From Alternaria dauci (lineage: Eukaryota; Ascomycota; Dothideomycetes; Pleosporales; Pleosporaceae), in NCBI RefSeq assembly GCF_042100115.1, contig NC_091274.1:992001-1056000 (forward strand): 64,000 nt of DNA, given 5' to 3'. The notes under the pieces were generated by a model that saw only the letters and a list, made by a program, of their open reading frames with translations, was not told the DNA's origin and did not search any database. Shown here in pieces: positions 1 to 10,584 of this stretch (positions within the stretch are counted from its first letter, which is position 1; each line of letters opens with the position of its first letter). The position numbers and the translations under genes are program-made.

Positions 1-1184
1 CCCAGCAGACGGCGATACGGCTCACGCCTACACTGCTCCCGGGCCCAACGATATTCGTGGACCATGCCCAGGTCTGAATGCTGCAGCCAACGTAAGCCTG
101 CGAGACAGTACTGTATACGATACTGTCGCTGACAAGAGATAGCACAACTTCCTTTCGCATGACGGTATAACCAACTTCCAGGAGTTGGTTGATGCCCAGC
201 AGAATGTTTATAACGTAGGCTACGATGTAGCCGTGCTCCTTGCCGTGCTTGGTATTGAGGCTGGCGGCGACGTACTCTCAGGTCGATTGAGTATCGGTTG
301 CGATGCTACGTCGCGCACCGCGACGCTTCCTCTTCTGGGCAGACAGCCCGGTCTTAATGGCCACAACAAGTTCGAGTCCGATTCGTCACTCACGCGCAAT
401 GACTTCTTCGTTGCCAACAGTGACAACTACAGCTTCAATGGCACACTGTTCGCAGAGATGAAGGCAGTCGCTGACAGGGTTTCTGGGGGAAGCTTCGATC
501 GCAATGCTCTTGCCGCATACCGCAGCCAGCGGTACGAAGAGTCTGTTCAAGAGGTACGAAAATCTCATCTTTGAGCTACAATATTCTTCGTGCTTACAGC
601 TGATTTCGTAGAATCCGTCTTTCTTCTTTGGGCCGCTGTCCCTACTGCTTTACGGAGCCGCCTCCTTTCTCTACGAGCTTTTCCCCAGCTACGGCGACAA
701 GGGCGTGCCTGATCTCGCAACAATGAAGGCAAGTTTCCGACATTTCAAACCATACAAGATATTCTGACATCATCTCCAGTCCTTCTTCGGAGCTGTTGAA
801 GATTCATCTGCACCTGGTGGCTGGCGTCACGTCCCTGAGCGCATTCCCGACAACTGGTTCTCGCGTTTCGAGCCTTACAAAATCACGGACGTTGCCACCG
901 AGATTTTGGCCTTGTACCTCAAGTATCCCAAGCTGTTCGGAGGTAACGTGGGCACGAATAACTTTGATGCCTTGTCAACGCCATTCGATATCATTGTCGA
1001 TGGCAAGCTGCCCAGCGATGTTACAGCAGCACAGCTGACTTGCTTGCTTTACCAGCTGGGTGTCTTAGCAGTGCCAAGTACTCTGAGCACCGTCACTGAT
1101 ATTACTGGTGTGATGCTGGACTTTGGCATAGGAAAGCTGAACCCAGTGTTCAAGAACGCTGGATGCCGCCTGAAGGTCGGCTAA
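1..1184 (+). CDS. Heme-thiolate peroxidase (chloroperoxidase/peroxygenase family), 5' end cut by window
   Basis: Members of this family (Pfam Peroxidase_2) use a cysteine-ligated heme and H2O2 to halogenate or oxygenate organic substrates, and most are secreted. Exons: up to 91, 143-553, 612-728 and 780-1184, giving 340 residues after the window edge; the N-terminus and start lie outside. The first exon carries the hallmark PGPNDIRGPCPGLN, with the heme-ligand Cys codon at 65-67. Exon 2 continues with HNFLSHDGITNFQ and FESDSSLTRNDFF, the latter at the position of the family's E-H-D or E-G-D magnesium/acid-base motif, here E-S-D. Introns 1 and 2 are GT-AG (51 and 58 nt). The third (729-779) begins GCAAGT and ends CAG, a GC-AG intron. 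Downstream of 1184 no other gene is joined to it. Family assignment is firm; substrate and secretion cannot be judged. Confidence 0.88.
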
Positions 1185-4100
1185 ACTCGAAATACAAGTT
1201 GAAGTCGGACCTTGTGTCTGGGTAATGGCCATTACCACGCAGGTCGAGCCTGGATGAGTGACAGTTGACAATGCTTCCTGGTGTTCGAAAGTGAGGCTTA
1301 ACCCCATGAAGCGGAACCGGGACATTTCCAAGGCTACATGTAACGATTAGCACGGCCAACAACGATTTTTCTTACGTACAAAGTGATTCTGGGCTCGATT
1401 TACGCAACGCATCGTTGGTTCGTGTTCGTTCATAAAGCTAGAGAGCACTCTAGAGAAACTCCTGCACGCCATACAGGGAAAATTGCACGCTCCCCTGTAG
1501 TTGCCTACGTAGATTGTTAGCGTATGATGGAGACATCGAACGCATCCTTGTATTTGCATAGGTATGGTATTGAACTATTGCCTTTAGCTCATGTATTGCT
1601 TTGAAACACTGATGCGATCAATACTGGTAGCCTAGACTGCTGGCACAAAGCAAACAAGTGCTATATTACCACGTAGATATTACAGCCTGCAAATGGAGCC
1701 TAGCATTCGATGGGAGAAAACTAGACGTTAGATGAATGGACTGTGGACATAAGCTCGTCTATACGCAAGGTGACTACGACGCTGGAAGGTGACATCGGGA
1801 TGCTCCAGACCTGAGCCTGAATTGTGAAGTTGAAGGTACAATGGAAGCTCATATGTGCCCTGTCTAAGATACAGCGGTATCAACCGATCAACAAAAATCA
1901 TCAAAGACCATGTTGTGGAAACCTCGCCGCAGGTGCCAGTCACGTAGAAGTGACATGGGAATGCGAACACATGTCCTGGCTGTCCGAGAGCATGTAGTCT
2001 CATGTTGTTCGGTCCATATTCCTTGTTTTATTGTCTTCATCATAGCCATGATCAAGGTTACGATCGCGTATGATGTGTCTCAATTTGATGTACCCAAACC
2101 AATTTCCAGTAAAGGTGATTTCTGGTTCGGATTAGCGCCTGTGTATTTAGTTATTTCCCCATGCTATGCCGCTAGTAGTTAGCCACACAAAGTTCCCTCA
2201 TAGTCTGCCAGTATAAAGCATGTGAAGCAGATCGAGATGCTGTGCATACACGCATAGTAGATCATTTGATAAAAGTATCAACCACACGGTGATCGACCGG
2301 AGCAACGTTACCATTAGCTACTCGGGATCTCATCCTCCACGTTCGTGTTCTTGGTACGCATATCGTTGACAGGGAATCCTTTGCCAATTTTGAACGATGA
2401 CGGTGCTTTGCAGGTTGACGGCAAAAGCATATTGACACATCCTAGCGTAGCACAAGCCAAGGGTGCCGTGCAACACGCATAGACATTCAGAACATGAGCG
2501 TTCTCCCGGACCTGCAGGCGACAGATGCTGAAGAAGACTCATTCTTACGCAATTGTTACGATGTCGGAATCTAGAACGATGCGGTAAACATCGGTCTCAG
2601 CAACTCAACATGTTTGGTAGGCTTCTTCAAGCCAAACCCAGTGAACCATAGGAGCCAACAAATAAGTAGCGCATCCGACTTGCCGTAGCGTCAACTCCTA
2701 TTGTGCGGCTTCCTCCGACAAAGTGGAAGTTGTTCCCAAGTATTGGCTCCAAAGAAAAGTCGGTTCACTATGACAAAACTGCGATTTCTTGAACAGTGTG
2801 CTAGACATGACCAAGGCATTCTGTAAGGACGCGCGGTCGGGTACAATGTGTGAATGTCAAAGTTCCTTGAGGCGCATGCTGCCGAGAAGCGTGAGATGAA
2901 TGAAAACTCTTTTGCAGGCCAAGAGCAAGACTCCAACGTTGACGGCATACATGTGATAGGCCCCGATGCAACGGCTGTGGAGATGGATAGGTATCGCAAT
3001 CGATAGGTGGATAAGGTAGGGCGCAAATTCTCGCACATGGCTGCCGCGCGGAACCAGTAGGACAAGGCCGACGTTGCAGCGGGCCCACAATTCATTTCCA
3101 GCGCATGCTGACGGCTTGTGGATGTCATCATCACCAAGGCCAGACGCTGTGGAGTATGCGGCGTGCAGAAAAAGCGAGCGAACGACGGCTCTCGTTGAGG
3201 CGGTCCGGCAGAAGAAGGGCACGAGTGTATGTCACATTGACGCGGTGACGGCTCTTCAGCCGGTCCCACGTCGCGAATCGGCGACGAGCAGAGCGTGTCC
3301 ACGGTTGGCATGCGCCGGAAGTGGCCGTGGACTTTTGCGTTCTGGCCCATTGTGCTGTCAGCCGAGCAAGACCTGGCGCGACTGGTTGCGGTACACGTGT
3401 GTTGGATGTCCCAGACAGGTCAATCAGGGCGGCGGGTGCCTCATGTGCGGTGATGACATGCGCCCAAACGAGGCGCAGACACGCTGTGCCTGGCATGTTT
3501 CGTTTGCCGGCTTCAGCTCCAGCCATTCCCCTGGCGGAAGACGGCGCGAATAGCTCCGGCGATGCAGTGATCGTCAGGCACAGCCTTGTGATTGGCCCCA
3601 TGTGCCCGATCGCCATTCCACTTGCGGAAGCTTGAAACTCGTCAGCTCTGCAGCCGGCGCGGTATTTCCAACATGGCCATATTTAGCTGCAAACGAGCGC
3701 CTTGTCAGACGTCGGGAGTGTGTGGGAAAAAAGAACAGAAGCAAGGCACGTTAGGAGTGCCCTTTGCAAGCGCATAAACACCAGCAAAAGCAAGTGGCAA
3801 CTTGGTCCTGGTGGAGATGAGTGCCGACGACTTGGATTGGGCGGCGACGACTCGGGGAGGAGGTCAGCGTTGTTGTTGAGGGCGCCATGGTACACCGTTC
3901 CACCAGCAGCCGGCCCGGAGGCGCAGACCCTACAGTGACAGAAACAGCCTAGACGGGCGTCGTGGTGAGCGGAGGATGCGATGCACAAGCGATGGCACGT
4001 TGCCAGGGGCCCGTTCTAGCGCCCTTCGTAGCGTAAAAACCATGTGAACCCACTGCCCACCTTTCTTTTACTCACTAACCCACACCATCACCCACACACA

Positions 4101-4360
4101 CTCTCTCTATATTTCAAGCTGCTCCCTCCTCCTGTATCACTCATTCTGCAGGCTCGAGGTCTTCTTGTTCATTCATTCACTCCCTCCAGGCATTTTTTGT
4201 CTACAACTGTCATTCCTGACACCAACCATTGTCAACGCGACAACTCACAACTCACTTACCACCCATTTGAACTGCTAGCCGGTTCAGTCATTCCCTGCAA
4301 ACCTCAAACCATCATCCATAGCACCACTCTCTCAGCTATCCAACCATTCACACCACCAAA
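1185..4360. other. Intergenic, no supported gene
   Basis: About 3.2 kb between the peroxidase stop and the expansin-like start. Open frames near 2700-3990 overlap on both strands, are rich in Cys, His, Arg and Pro, and show no domain or splice pattern. From about 4040 the DNA becomes pyrimidine-rich (CT and CA tracts), which looks like the promoter and 5' UTR of the following gene. Confidence 0.6.
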
Positions 4361-5254
4361 ATGAAGACATCCACTGTCCTCGCTTCTCTCCTTTTCGGCT
4401 CCTTCGCCGTTGCTGCGCCCTTTGACAGGCGTGCCCTCGTCTACAAGACTGAGGTTGTCACTGAGACAGTCGTCGTCTACACCACTGTCTGGGATGATGA
4501 GCCAGTCACCCAGGCTACCACTACTACCAGTGCTGGCGAGTTCTACGAGAAGCCATCCACCACCAGCACTGTCGTAGTTGCACCCACTTCTTCGGTTGTG
4601 GCCTCTCCCTCAGCTGCTCCTTCAAAGGCTGCTCCTACCAGCTCCAAGCCTGCCCCAGCCTACACTCCCGTCGTTCCCGAGGAGCCCTCAAGCGTCTACA
4701 CGCCTGTGGAAACTCCTACTTCAGTCTACACTCCCGTTCCCACCACTCCTGCCCCAGCCCCAGAGAGCTCTTATGTAGCGCCTGCTCCTGAGCCTGAGCC
4801 AACCACCACGGCAGTCACTTCCGCTGCCCCTGAGCCTGTCTACTCTCCTGCTCCTGCTCCCTCAACCGCTGCGGCGAGCTACCCTAGCACTGCCGGCACC
4901 TCTTCCGGTGCGTCATTCCAGGATGTAGAGATCACCATCTACGACAACACGGGTGCCGCTGGTGCTTGCGGTGAGGCTCTTACCGATGACATGCCTGTCG
5001 TTGCCATTGCTCAAGGCGCTTGGGACGCCCAGGGAGGAACCAAGCACGACATCATGACCGGCGCGTCCACCAACCCCTGGTGCGGAAAGGAAATCGAGAT
5101 CGAGTTCCAAGGCAAGACTACCAACGCCAAGATCATGGACCTCTGCCCTGGCTGCGTGCACGACTACGATATCGATCTCTCCCATGCTGTCTGGAAGGGC
5201 CTTGGCCTGACCGAAATCACCCGCTACAATGGCGTCAACTGGAAGATCGTCTAA
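4361..5254 (+). CDS. Secreted expansin-like protein with double-psi beta-barrel (RlpA/barwin-like) domain
   Basis: Single-exon protein of 297 residues. Residues 1-18 (MKTSTVLASLLFGSFAVA) are a classical signal peptide. Residues about 40-185 are a Ser/Thr/Pro/Ala/Val-rich linker with TTTTS and PAPEP-like runs, probably O-glycosylated. Residues about 186-297 form a DPBB_1 domain: four cysteines, the motif MDLCPGCVHDYDIDLS and a Trp-containing end (NGVNWKIV). Fungal proteins of this plan are wall-associated or secreted. Relatives include expansin/EG45-like and barwin-like proteins that loosen or bind polysaccharide without hydrolysing it, but the role here is inference. The start is the first ATG after a long CT-rich leader and gives the signal peptide directly. 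The following 3' region has no partner gene. Confidence 0.88.
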   Translation: MKTSTVLASLLFGSFAVAAPFDRRALVYKTEVVTETVVVYTTVWDDEPVTQATTTTSAGEFYEKPSTTSTVVVAPTSSVVASPSAAPSKAAPTSSKPAPAYTPVVPEEPSSVYTPVETPTSVYTPVPTTPAPAPESSYVAPAPEPEPTTTAVTSAAPEPVYSPAPAPSTAAASYPSTAGTSSGASFQDVEITIYDNTGAAGACGEALTDDMPVVAIAQGAWDAQGGTKHDIMTGASTNPWCGKEIEIEFQGKTTNAKIMDLCPGCVHDYDIDLSHAVWKGLGLTEITRYNGVNWKIV

Positions 5255-6702
5255 GCGTCTATTCCAACCATACCACGATCCATATACCCAAGATTCTGAT
5301 ATCTCGCTAGCGCATGCAGGGTCAGCGCTTTGCACGACCATGTTACGACTCATTTTTTACGCATCAGGCAGGGACCGGTGACTGGAGTATACGGATGGAA
5401 ACCCGTTTTGATGCGGTTCCTGTTCAGCTTTTCTCTTCTACATCTCGCTCTACCCTCACTGTAGATCCCATACTGTAATCGGGGATGCTTTGCTCAGTAG
5501 AGCGCTGATCCTCATTTTTCACGTCGCTCGTTGATCATAGCTGGCTTGTCCGGTTTTTCTTTCGCTTCGCTGTACAAGACTTTAGGGCTGGTGCACGGGA
5601 CAACATCTTAGATACCCATGCAAGTTGGAGACTGGAGGCTTCTAGCTACCAAAAGAAAATACATGACGCATTGCGCAATTTCAAAATCTCTCTTCTCTAC
5701 TTTTTGTGAACTGCTATGAGTTTTGTCTCGTTATTTGTGCAGGCTTGCACGCAGAGGCGTCGCTTATCACAATTTCACCATGGCGCCTAATACGTCCCTA
5801 CCCATACGAGCTGAGTTATTTGCGAATGCGCAAGCACTCGACTCATGCTGCCGCGGAAATGCAGCTGCGCCTCTCATCTACAGCCACCGTGCGTACATTT
5901 TCCAACAATGATCACGCCGACACCTCCGAAATTTCTACCTTGGGCCTCGGTACCTGCTGCCATCATCCCTCTGCCATGCCTCCTAGCCAAGTAACTCAGC
6001 CACAGCTCTATATGCACGCCCCTGAGGGATAAATTGAAAAACCCTACCCAGGCAGCTAGCCAAGAGGCGTTTGATTTTACCTCCCGGGGGCGTCGGATGC
6101 AGTCCCCTCGTACTTCATCCCGCCAGGAAAAAAAAAGGGTCTGTGTTCGACCGTGGGAATCTTGCTGCGAGTCACGTACAGAAAACCGTTTGAACGCCGG
6201 ACGTCGAAAGGAAGCTTGGGGCTCGTTTCAAAATGAACCAAGGTGCGATGTGCGAGGTGTTTGCCCCTTTGGTAATTTCCATAAAGGGCCGGGGAAGGAA
6301 GGGTCTACCATGGGGGGACCGTGTCGTCGCAGGCCCCACATGTTGGCTGTTTCATTCGTGGATACTATAGTTTCCTTAATAGGTCTGGAACCTTTGAACG
6401 TAACGCAGTCTATTAACTCCAGATGTTCGATTTTGTGCGTCCCAAAGTCTCAGAATGTCGTGCGGGAAGTTACGCAGTAGGGAAGCTAATCATGCAGGGA
6501 TGTTGAGAATGAGTATCACTGCAACTTACCCTTTCGAAGTTCCAGTAAGAATGACATCATCGTGATCATGAACTAACACCACCATGACCGACAACAAAGA
6601 GAAGAGAAGAAAACTGCTTGTGATGAACAGCCAACAAGAGAAAACCGCATTACAATACTCTTGGAAACTTGGCCTACTACACAGCTATTACAGTCCTCTA
6701 AC
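5255..6702. other. Intergenic, no supported gene
   Basis: About 1.4 kb between the expansin-like gene and the Tudor-like gene. It holds 3' UTR-like sequence, then open frames of up to 148 codons with no recognisable domain and atypical composition. I see no RNA gene or repeat in it. Confidence 0.55.
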
Positions 6703-7125
6703 ATGGCGAACCGGCTCTCCCACTCTCTCAACGAAATTGAGTCTCATACCCACGCCATCAAGGCGCAAGATACCGGGAATGATATTTCCTCCAAAAGCGG
6801 CGAGCAGATTGAAGAGGGTGACCACGTCAACACGAGGGTAAGGGGTGGAAGACACGAGGGGAACGTAGGCGCTCGTTGATCTAATTCCACGACTTGGTGA
6901 CCGGACAACTAACAACAACTGCAGGTCGACAAGATCGTAAAAGACCAAGAAGAAGCTGATGCAGAAGGCATAAAGCATCCGCCAAAGGTACACTCTCCTA
7001 GTTTACGGAAAGAGGAGCAGCGTTATCGAGATGCTGACTCGGTCGACTAGGTACTGTTTACGGACCAGAAGGGAAAAGATGTAGCGCACAAACCGGGTAC
7101 ACTTGATGTCACGGACAAAGCCTAA
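6703..7125 (+). CDS. Small Tudor-like HVA1/DUF2945 protein, three exons
   Basis: Spliced CDS 6703-6864, 6925-6987 and 7051-7125, encoding 99 residues. Both introns (60 and 63 nt) are phase 0 and GT-AG; the first has a CTAAC branch site 11-15 nt before its CAG. Joining the exons rebuilds the family pattern: EEGDHVNTRVRGGRHEGN, then VDKIVKDQEEADAEGIKHPPK, then VLFTDQKGKDVAHKPGTL. This is the hypervirulence-associated TUDOR domain (HVA1, DUF2945) found in many fungi and bacteria. Its molecular function is not established; the name comes from an expression association. The first 30 residues are a poorly conserved leader. The ATG at 6703 is the only one in frame upstream of the domain, but an extra upstream exon is possible. 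Confidence 0.8.
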
Positions 7126-8133
7126 TGTGTCGTTTCTTTCCTTAGACTCGGACAACACCAGCAGGAGGCATGTGGCAGAGACAGACGTCTCCATGCATAC
7201 CTGACTGCAGCAAACATCCGGAGATGGAGGCAAAGCCAATTGAATTCATCTTGTTATGATACTCATGCTGTGAATCAAAATTTTCAGCCTAATACCCGTT
7301 TAGCAGCATCTACCAGTATCCTCCATGCCAGTCTGCACAGTGTTTACCCGTCGACCCAAACTTGACCTCTGAGCCCAGACTCAACAGGCGCATCTTTTAA
7401 CCGCCGGAAGAGCCTGCGTTCCACAGCTTATGCGCTTACCTACCAGAACAGGTATCTTTGTAGATGCAACCGGATGTGAATTTTACCAGCACTCATCCGG
7501 CCGTCAAAACAAAGGTTTGGCTTTTGTGTGTGTGAGAAAGCGTGCCTTATCTGACGTATCTCACGTGTTACGCATGTGCCAACCCAACACAAGAAAGCGC
7601 GTGGAAGGCGTATATTGCCGAGCCGAGGCTGCCAGCTAGCGAAGTGGGATGGTGGGTTGCTCCGAAGAGTCTCCGAGAGCTCCGGGTTAGCCGCGAGCAA
7701 AAGGAACAACATTGTTAATGGAAGTTTGATCCATGGCATGGGGGCTGTTAAAGTATGTGAGGTGTGAGTAGTGTTTTAGTAGGGAATGTTGTCAATGCTT
7801 TGTTGAATTCATCTCGAATTACAAATGTGGTGACGCATATCACCGTCTAGTGCTTCTCATCCAGTCCCAGCCAAAAGGCTTCCAAATCTTCATCTCATCC
7901 CGAGTATCGATCGTGAGGGGTATAGAACGAAAGTAATGCCACTACTTGTCGCTTCATCGCTTTGTCGCAAGTTCTCATGTCCAAACCTCATACAGCAAAT
8001 CATAGCAGTCCTCTCCCCCATGCGCCTCGAGGCGTGTGTGTGTGTGTGTATGTATATATATATAAATATGTCCAGCATCTCATCCGGCACGTCCGGCTTC
8101 TATCTTATCGTCGCGTCATGGTGCCTTCTGGCT
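7126..8133. other. Intergenic between a + gene and a convergent - gene
   Basis: About 1 kb holding the 3' flanks of the Tudor-like gene and of the Kgd4-like gene. A short TG/TA run lies near 8034-8065 (gtgtgtgtgtgtatgtatatatat). No gene is seen. Confidence 0.55.
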
Positions 8134-8551
8134 TTAAGCAAAGGCGCTGGCACCGCCAGACTCGAGCAGTTCCATCTCGGCCTGTGTCCATGACAGGTTC
8201 TGGAAGCGTGCGGGCAGCTCAGAGCGATCAAAGTACAAGCCCTTGCCTGCCTCAATGGGGCCGAGGTCCCTGCCAGAGGCACCGCCAATGTGGCCGCCAA
8301 CAAAGGCGCTGGGGATGTGGTTGAGCGGGCCGTGCTGCTGAGCCTTTTGTCGGTAGGACTTGAAGGATGAGGGGAGCTCGCTCATGGGAGAGGCAGGGTG
8401 GACGTGCGGGGTGTGGTCAATCTCTGTAACGCCATGTTAGATGGGCAGTCGGGCACGATGCGATATGGCCAGACATACTCTGGGGGGTGCTGCGCTTGCC
8501 CAGGAAGCGGATCATGGGCTGGCGCTGAGCGAGGGCCCTTGTTGCGTTCAT
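8134..8551 (-). CDS. KGD4: Mitochondrial Kgd4/Ymr31 (MRPS36-like) subunit of 2-oxoglutarate dehydrogenase
   Basis: Two exons on the minus strand, 8551-8479 and 8423-8134, joined across a 55-nt intron (GTATGT...TTACAG, phase 1), give 120 residues. The first exon is a short basic presequence (MNATRALAQRQPMIRFLGKR) typical of a mitochondrial matrix protein, and it matches the PMIRF/PMIKF start of the yeast protein. The C-terminus holds the family signature: ELPARFQ followed by an acidic helix and ESGGA. Kgd4 anchors the E3 subunit to the E1-E2 core of the 2-oxoglutarate dehydrogenase complex; it was earlier named a mitoribosomal S36 protein. The next gene upstream is MED18, transcribed divergently. 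Identity is by motif recall, so moderately to highly secure. Confidence 0.85.
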
Positions 8552-9155
8552 TTTTGTGATGAGGTGATGTGGGGGATGTGGGAGGTTGGTGTCAGGTGCA
8601 GGTTGCGACTAGGCGTGAGGTGGTGAAAAGCTTGCACGAGAGAGTTGGGTGGATTGTTTGCACAGGAGGAGGAGGCACAAGAGGGCGATAAATGTGCGGT
8701 GACCGACTTGTTGAGGAATTGCTGAGTGGTGTGTTTGGTAGAGGGGAGCCGGAAGGCACAATGGCGATGAATCTTATTTCTGAGCATGGCAGGCTAAGCC
8801 ATCCCACCCGCACCGCACCGCACGCCTTCGGCCTCTGGCCACGGTCGAACGAGTGTCGGACCAAGTAAGTCATGCGCGCCGTGTATTTCTAAGCCGTTTG
8901 TAGCAGGCCGGGCAGTTGAGCGCGGTGTTTGTGGGCCTTGGACGCAACACCGAGACTGCTTCTTTCACTTTTCAGGCCATAGCTTCCCGTCGCGCAATCC
9001 AAGCGCCTGTCTCTTCTGCTCCCGCACCAATTAGAGACGCTGCACACGCCGCCCGCCTTATCGAACCCCACGACCTTCTCCGCATTCCTGACCAGCAGAT
9101 ATTGCATATTGATATTCGTTCCTCCGCCGACGCTGCGGACCCGACTTTGCTCACC
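8552..9155. promoter_or_regulatory. Shared upstream region of KGD4 (-) and MED18 (+)
   Basis: A 604-bp divergent intergenic stretch between two ATGs. The frame of MED18 stays open upstream to about 8916 but contains no in-frame ATG before 9156, so this is treated as 5' UTR and promoter. No TATA box is evident close to either start. Confidence 0.5.
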
Positions 9156-10034
9156 ATGCACGAGTTGAGCCTCTACGGCCAGGTCACCTTTGCGCGCTAT
9201 GAGCAGGTACTGAGCATTCTGGCCGGGCTTGCTGCCATGCAGCCCCAGCATGTTTTTGAGCGCAACATCATCTACAAGCCCACACGTGAGCCCGAGGAGC
9301 CCGGCTCGAATCTGGGCCGTCGCGGCGGCACCCAGACTGTTGCACAGAAGCAGGCCAAACAAGCTGCCCCGGTTGTGCTTTACCATACCCGCCTCGTCCA
9401 GAAGCTGTCTGAAGACGACTTTGCGGGCGAAGACGACCAGCCCGAGGGGAGCACAAACGCTTTGTCTGCTGACGTACACGACGGAGAAGAGCCAGCATGG
9501 TCGTTTGTCTTCCGAGACGTGCCGGATACCGGTGACAGAGGCGTCTCGATTCGCTTCACAAATACCACTGACTTGCTGTCTGGCGATCCACATGCTTTTA
9601 TGATCGCCTCAGGGCCCAATCAGTGAGACCTTCTCTCCATACTTGTCTCCCACCTCTAACAACCGTGCAGGTTTGTGACCGAGTTCTACATCCACGGCTA
9701 CCGTTTCGTACACGGTAATGTCGTTGTATTTCTCTACCGCATCCTTCATGAGCCCGGCATACGCAACGTCCAAAAGGCCCCCAAGGCCACACTGCCGACA
9801 TGGAAAGAGCTGAAGCTCCTTGATCCAAGTGGTGCTTATACGCTCCAGGCTACCGTCCGGATCGAAGATTTTAACAACGCAGCGGTCTTGGAGGCAGGCG
9901 TGAATGAGCTGAAGGCATTTCAGACGCAAATGAAGGGCTGTGTGAACCTGGCTTTGCCAGATCGACTTGCACTAGATCCCCGTGTCAAGTACAAAGCTCC
10001 AACAGCTCCTGTCACGCAAGCACGACCTAGATGA
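9156..10034 (+). CDS. MED18: Mediator complex subunit 18 (Srb5-like)
   Basis: Two exons, 9156-9622 and 9671-10034, joined across a 48-nt GTGAGA...GTGCAG intron, encode 276 residues. Med18 is a head-module subunit of the RNA polymerase II Mediator complex and acts in the nucleus. The N-terminus MHELSLYGQV, followed by an LAGLAAMQP segment and a basic YKP, is the typical start of the family. The C-terminal half (FVTEFYIHGYRFVHGN, then VVVFLYRI) is the conserved beta-barrel part and spans the splice site. The start is the only in-frame ATG, in good context (CTCACCATG). An acidic insertion around residues 88-112 is low complexity and probably a loop. The neighbour downstream is PNKP, in the same direction with 550 bp between. 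Confidence 0.88.
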
Positions 10035-10584
10035 AGACTGTTCTCGTACTGACATAGTGACGCGGAAAGCGGAGGGAAGGCTCTAGGCTAGGAATCGGCA
10101 TGCCAGCCGCGAAAGGCTATAGCGGCAAGGTATTAGGTTCGGCTCCCTGGGAGTATCCGCAAGTGCCAGTAGACCGACATGTCATGGTGGTGGAGAGACG
10201 ACAAGGACCGGAACAAGTTCGTTCGCTGGGTCAGGACGCTGAGGAGCTTGGCCTTCTACAGTGCATCTGGCGCCAGATGAGTAGGATGAGTGCCATGCAT
10301 TGATGTGCATTATCCGAGTCAGCTTGCGTATCCAACTCCATGGTAGATTCCAATGGTAGGCCTTAGTTGTTGAAGCATTGGAAGACATATGTTAGAACAA
10401 TTGTGACAAACACGTGTACTCGATGCTCTCGTGAAAGGGAACTGCGTGCAGGCACGTGCTAGCGTGAGGGCGCGTTCCGCGCCGCGAGGAAAGCGGAAGC
10501 GAGCAACCTCACAAACGTTGCTTCGCCAACAGAGGTCAACTTCCATTGCCATGCACAATCCTTGGCAATAACACAGATTGCAGA
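10035..10584. other. Intergenic MED18-PNKP
   Basis: 550 bp holding the 3' flank of MED18 and the promoter of the PNKP gene. No gene or RNA is seen. Confidence 0.5.

Noticed and set aside
3074..3635. Overlapping frames of 104-161 codons on both strands
   Set aside because: Mutually exclusive, Cys/Arg-rich and without splice logic or domains; typical shadow frames.
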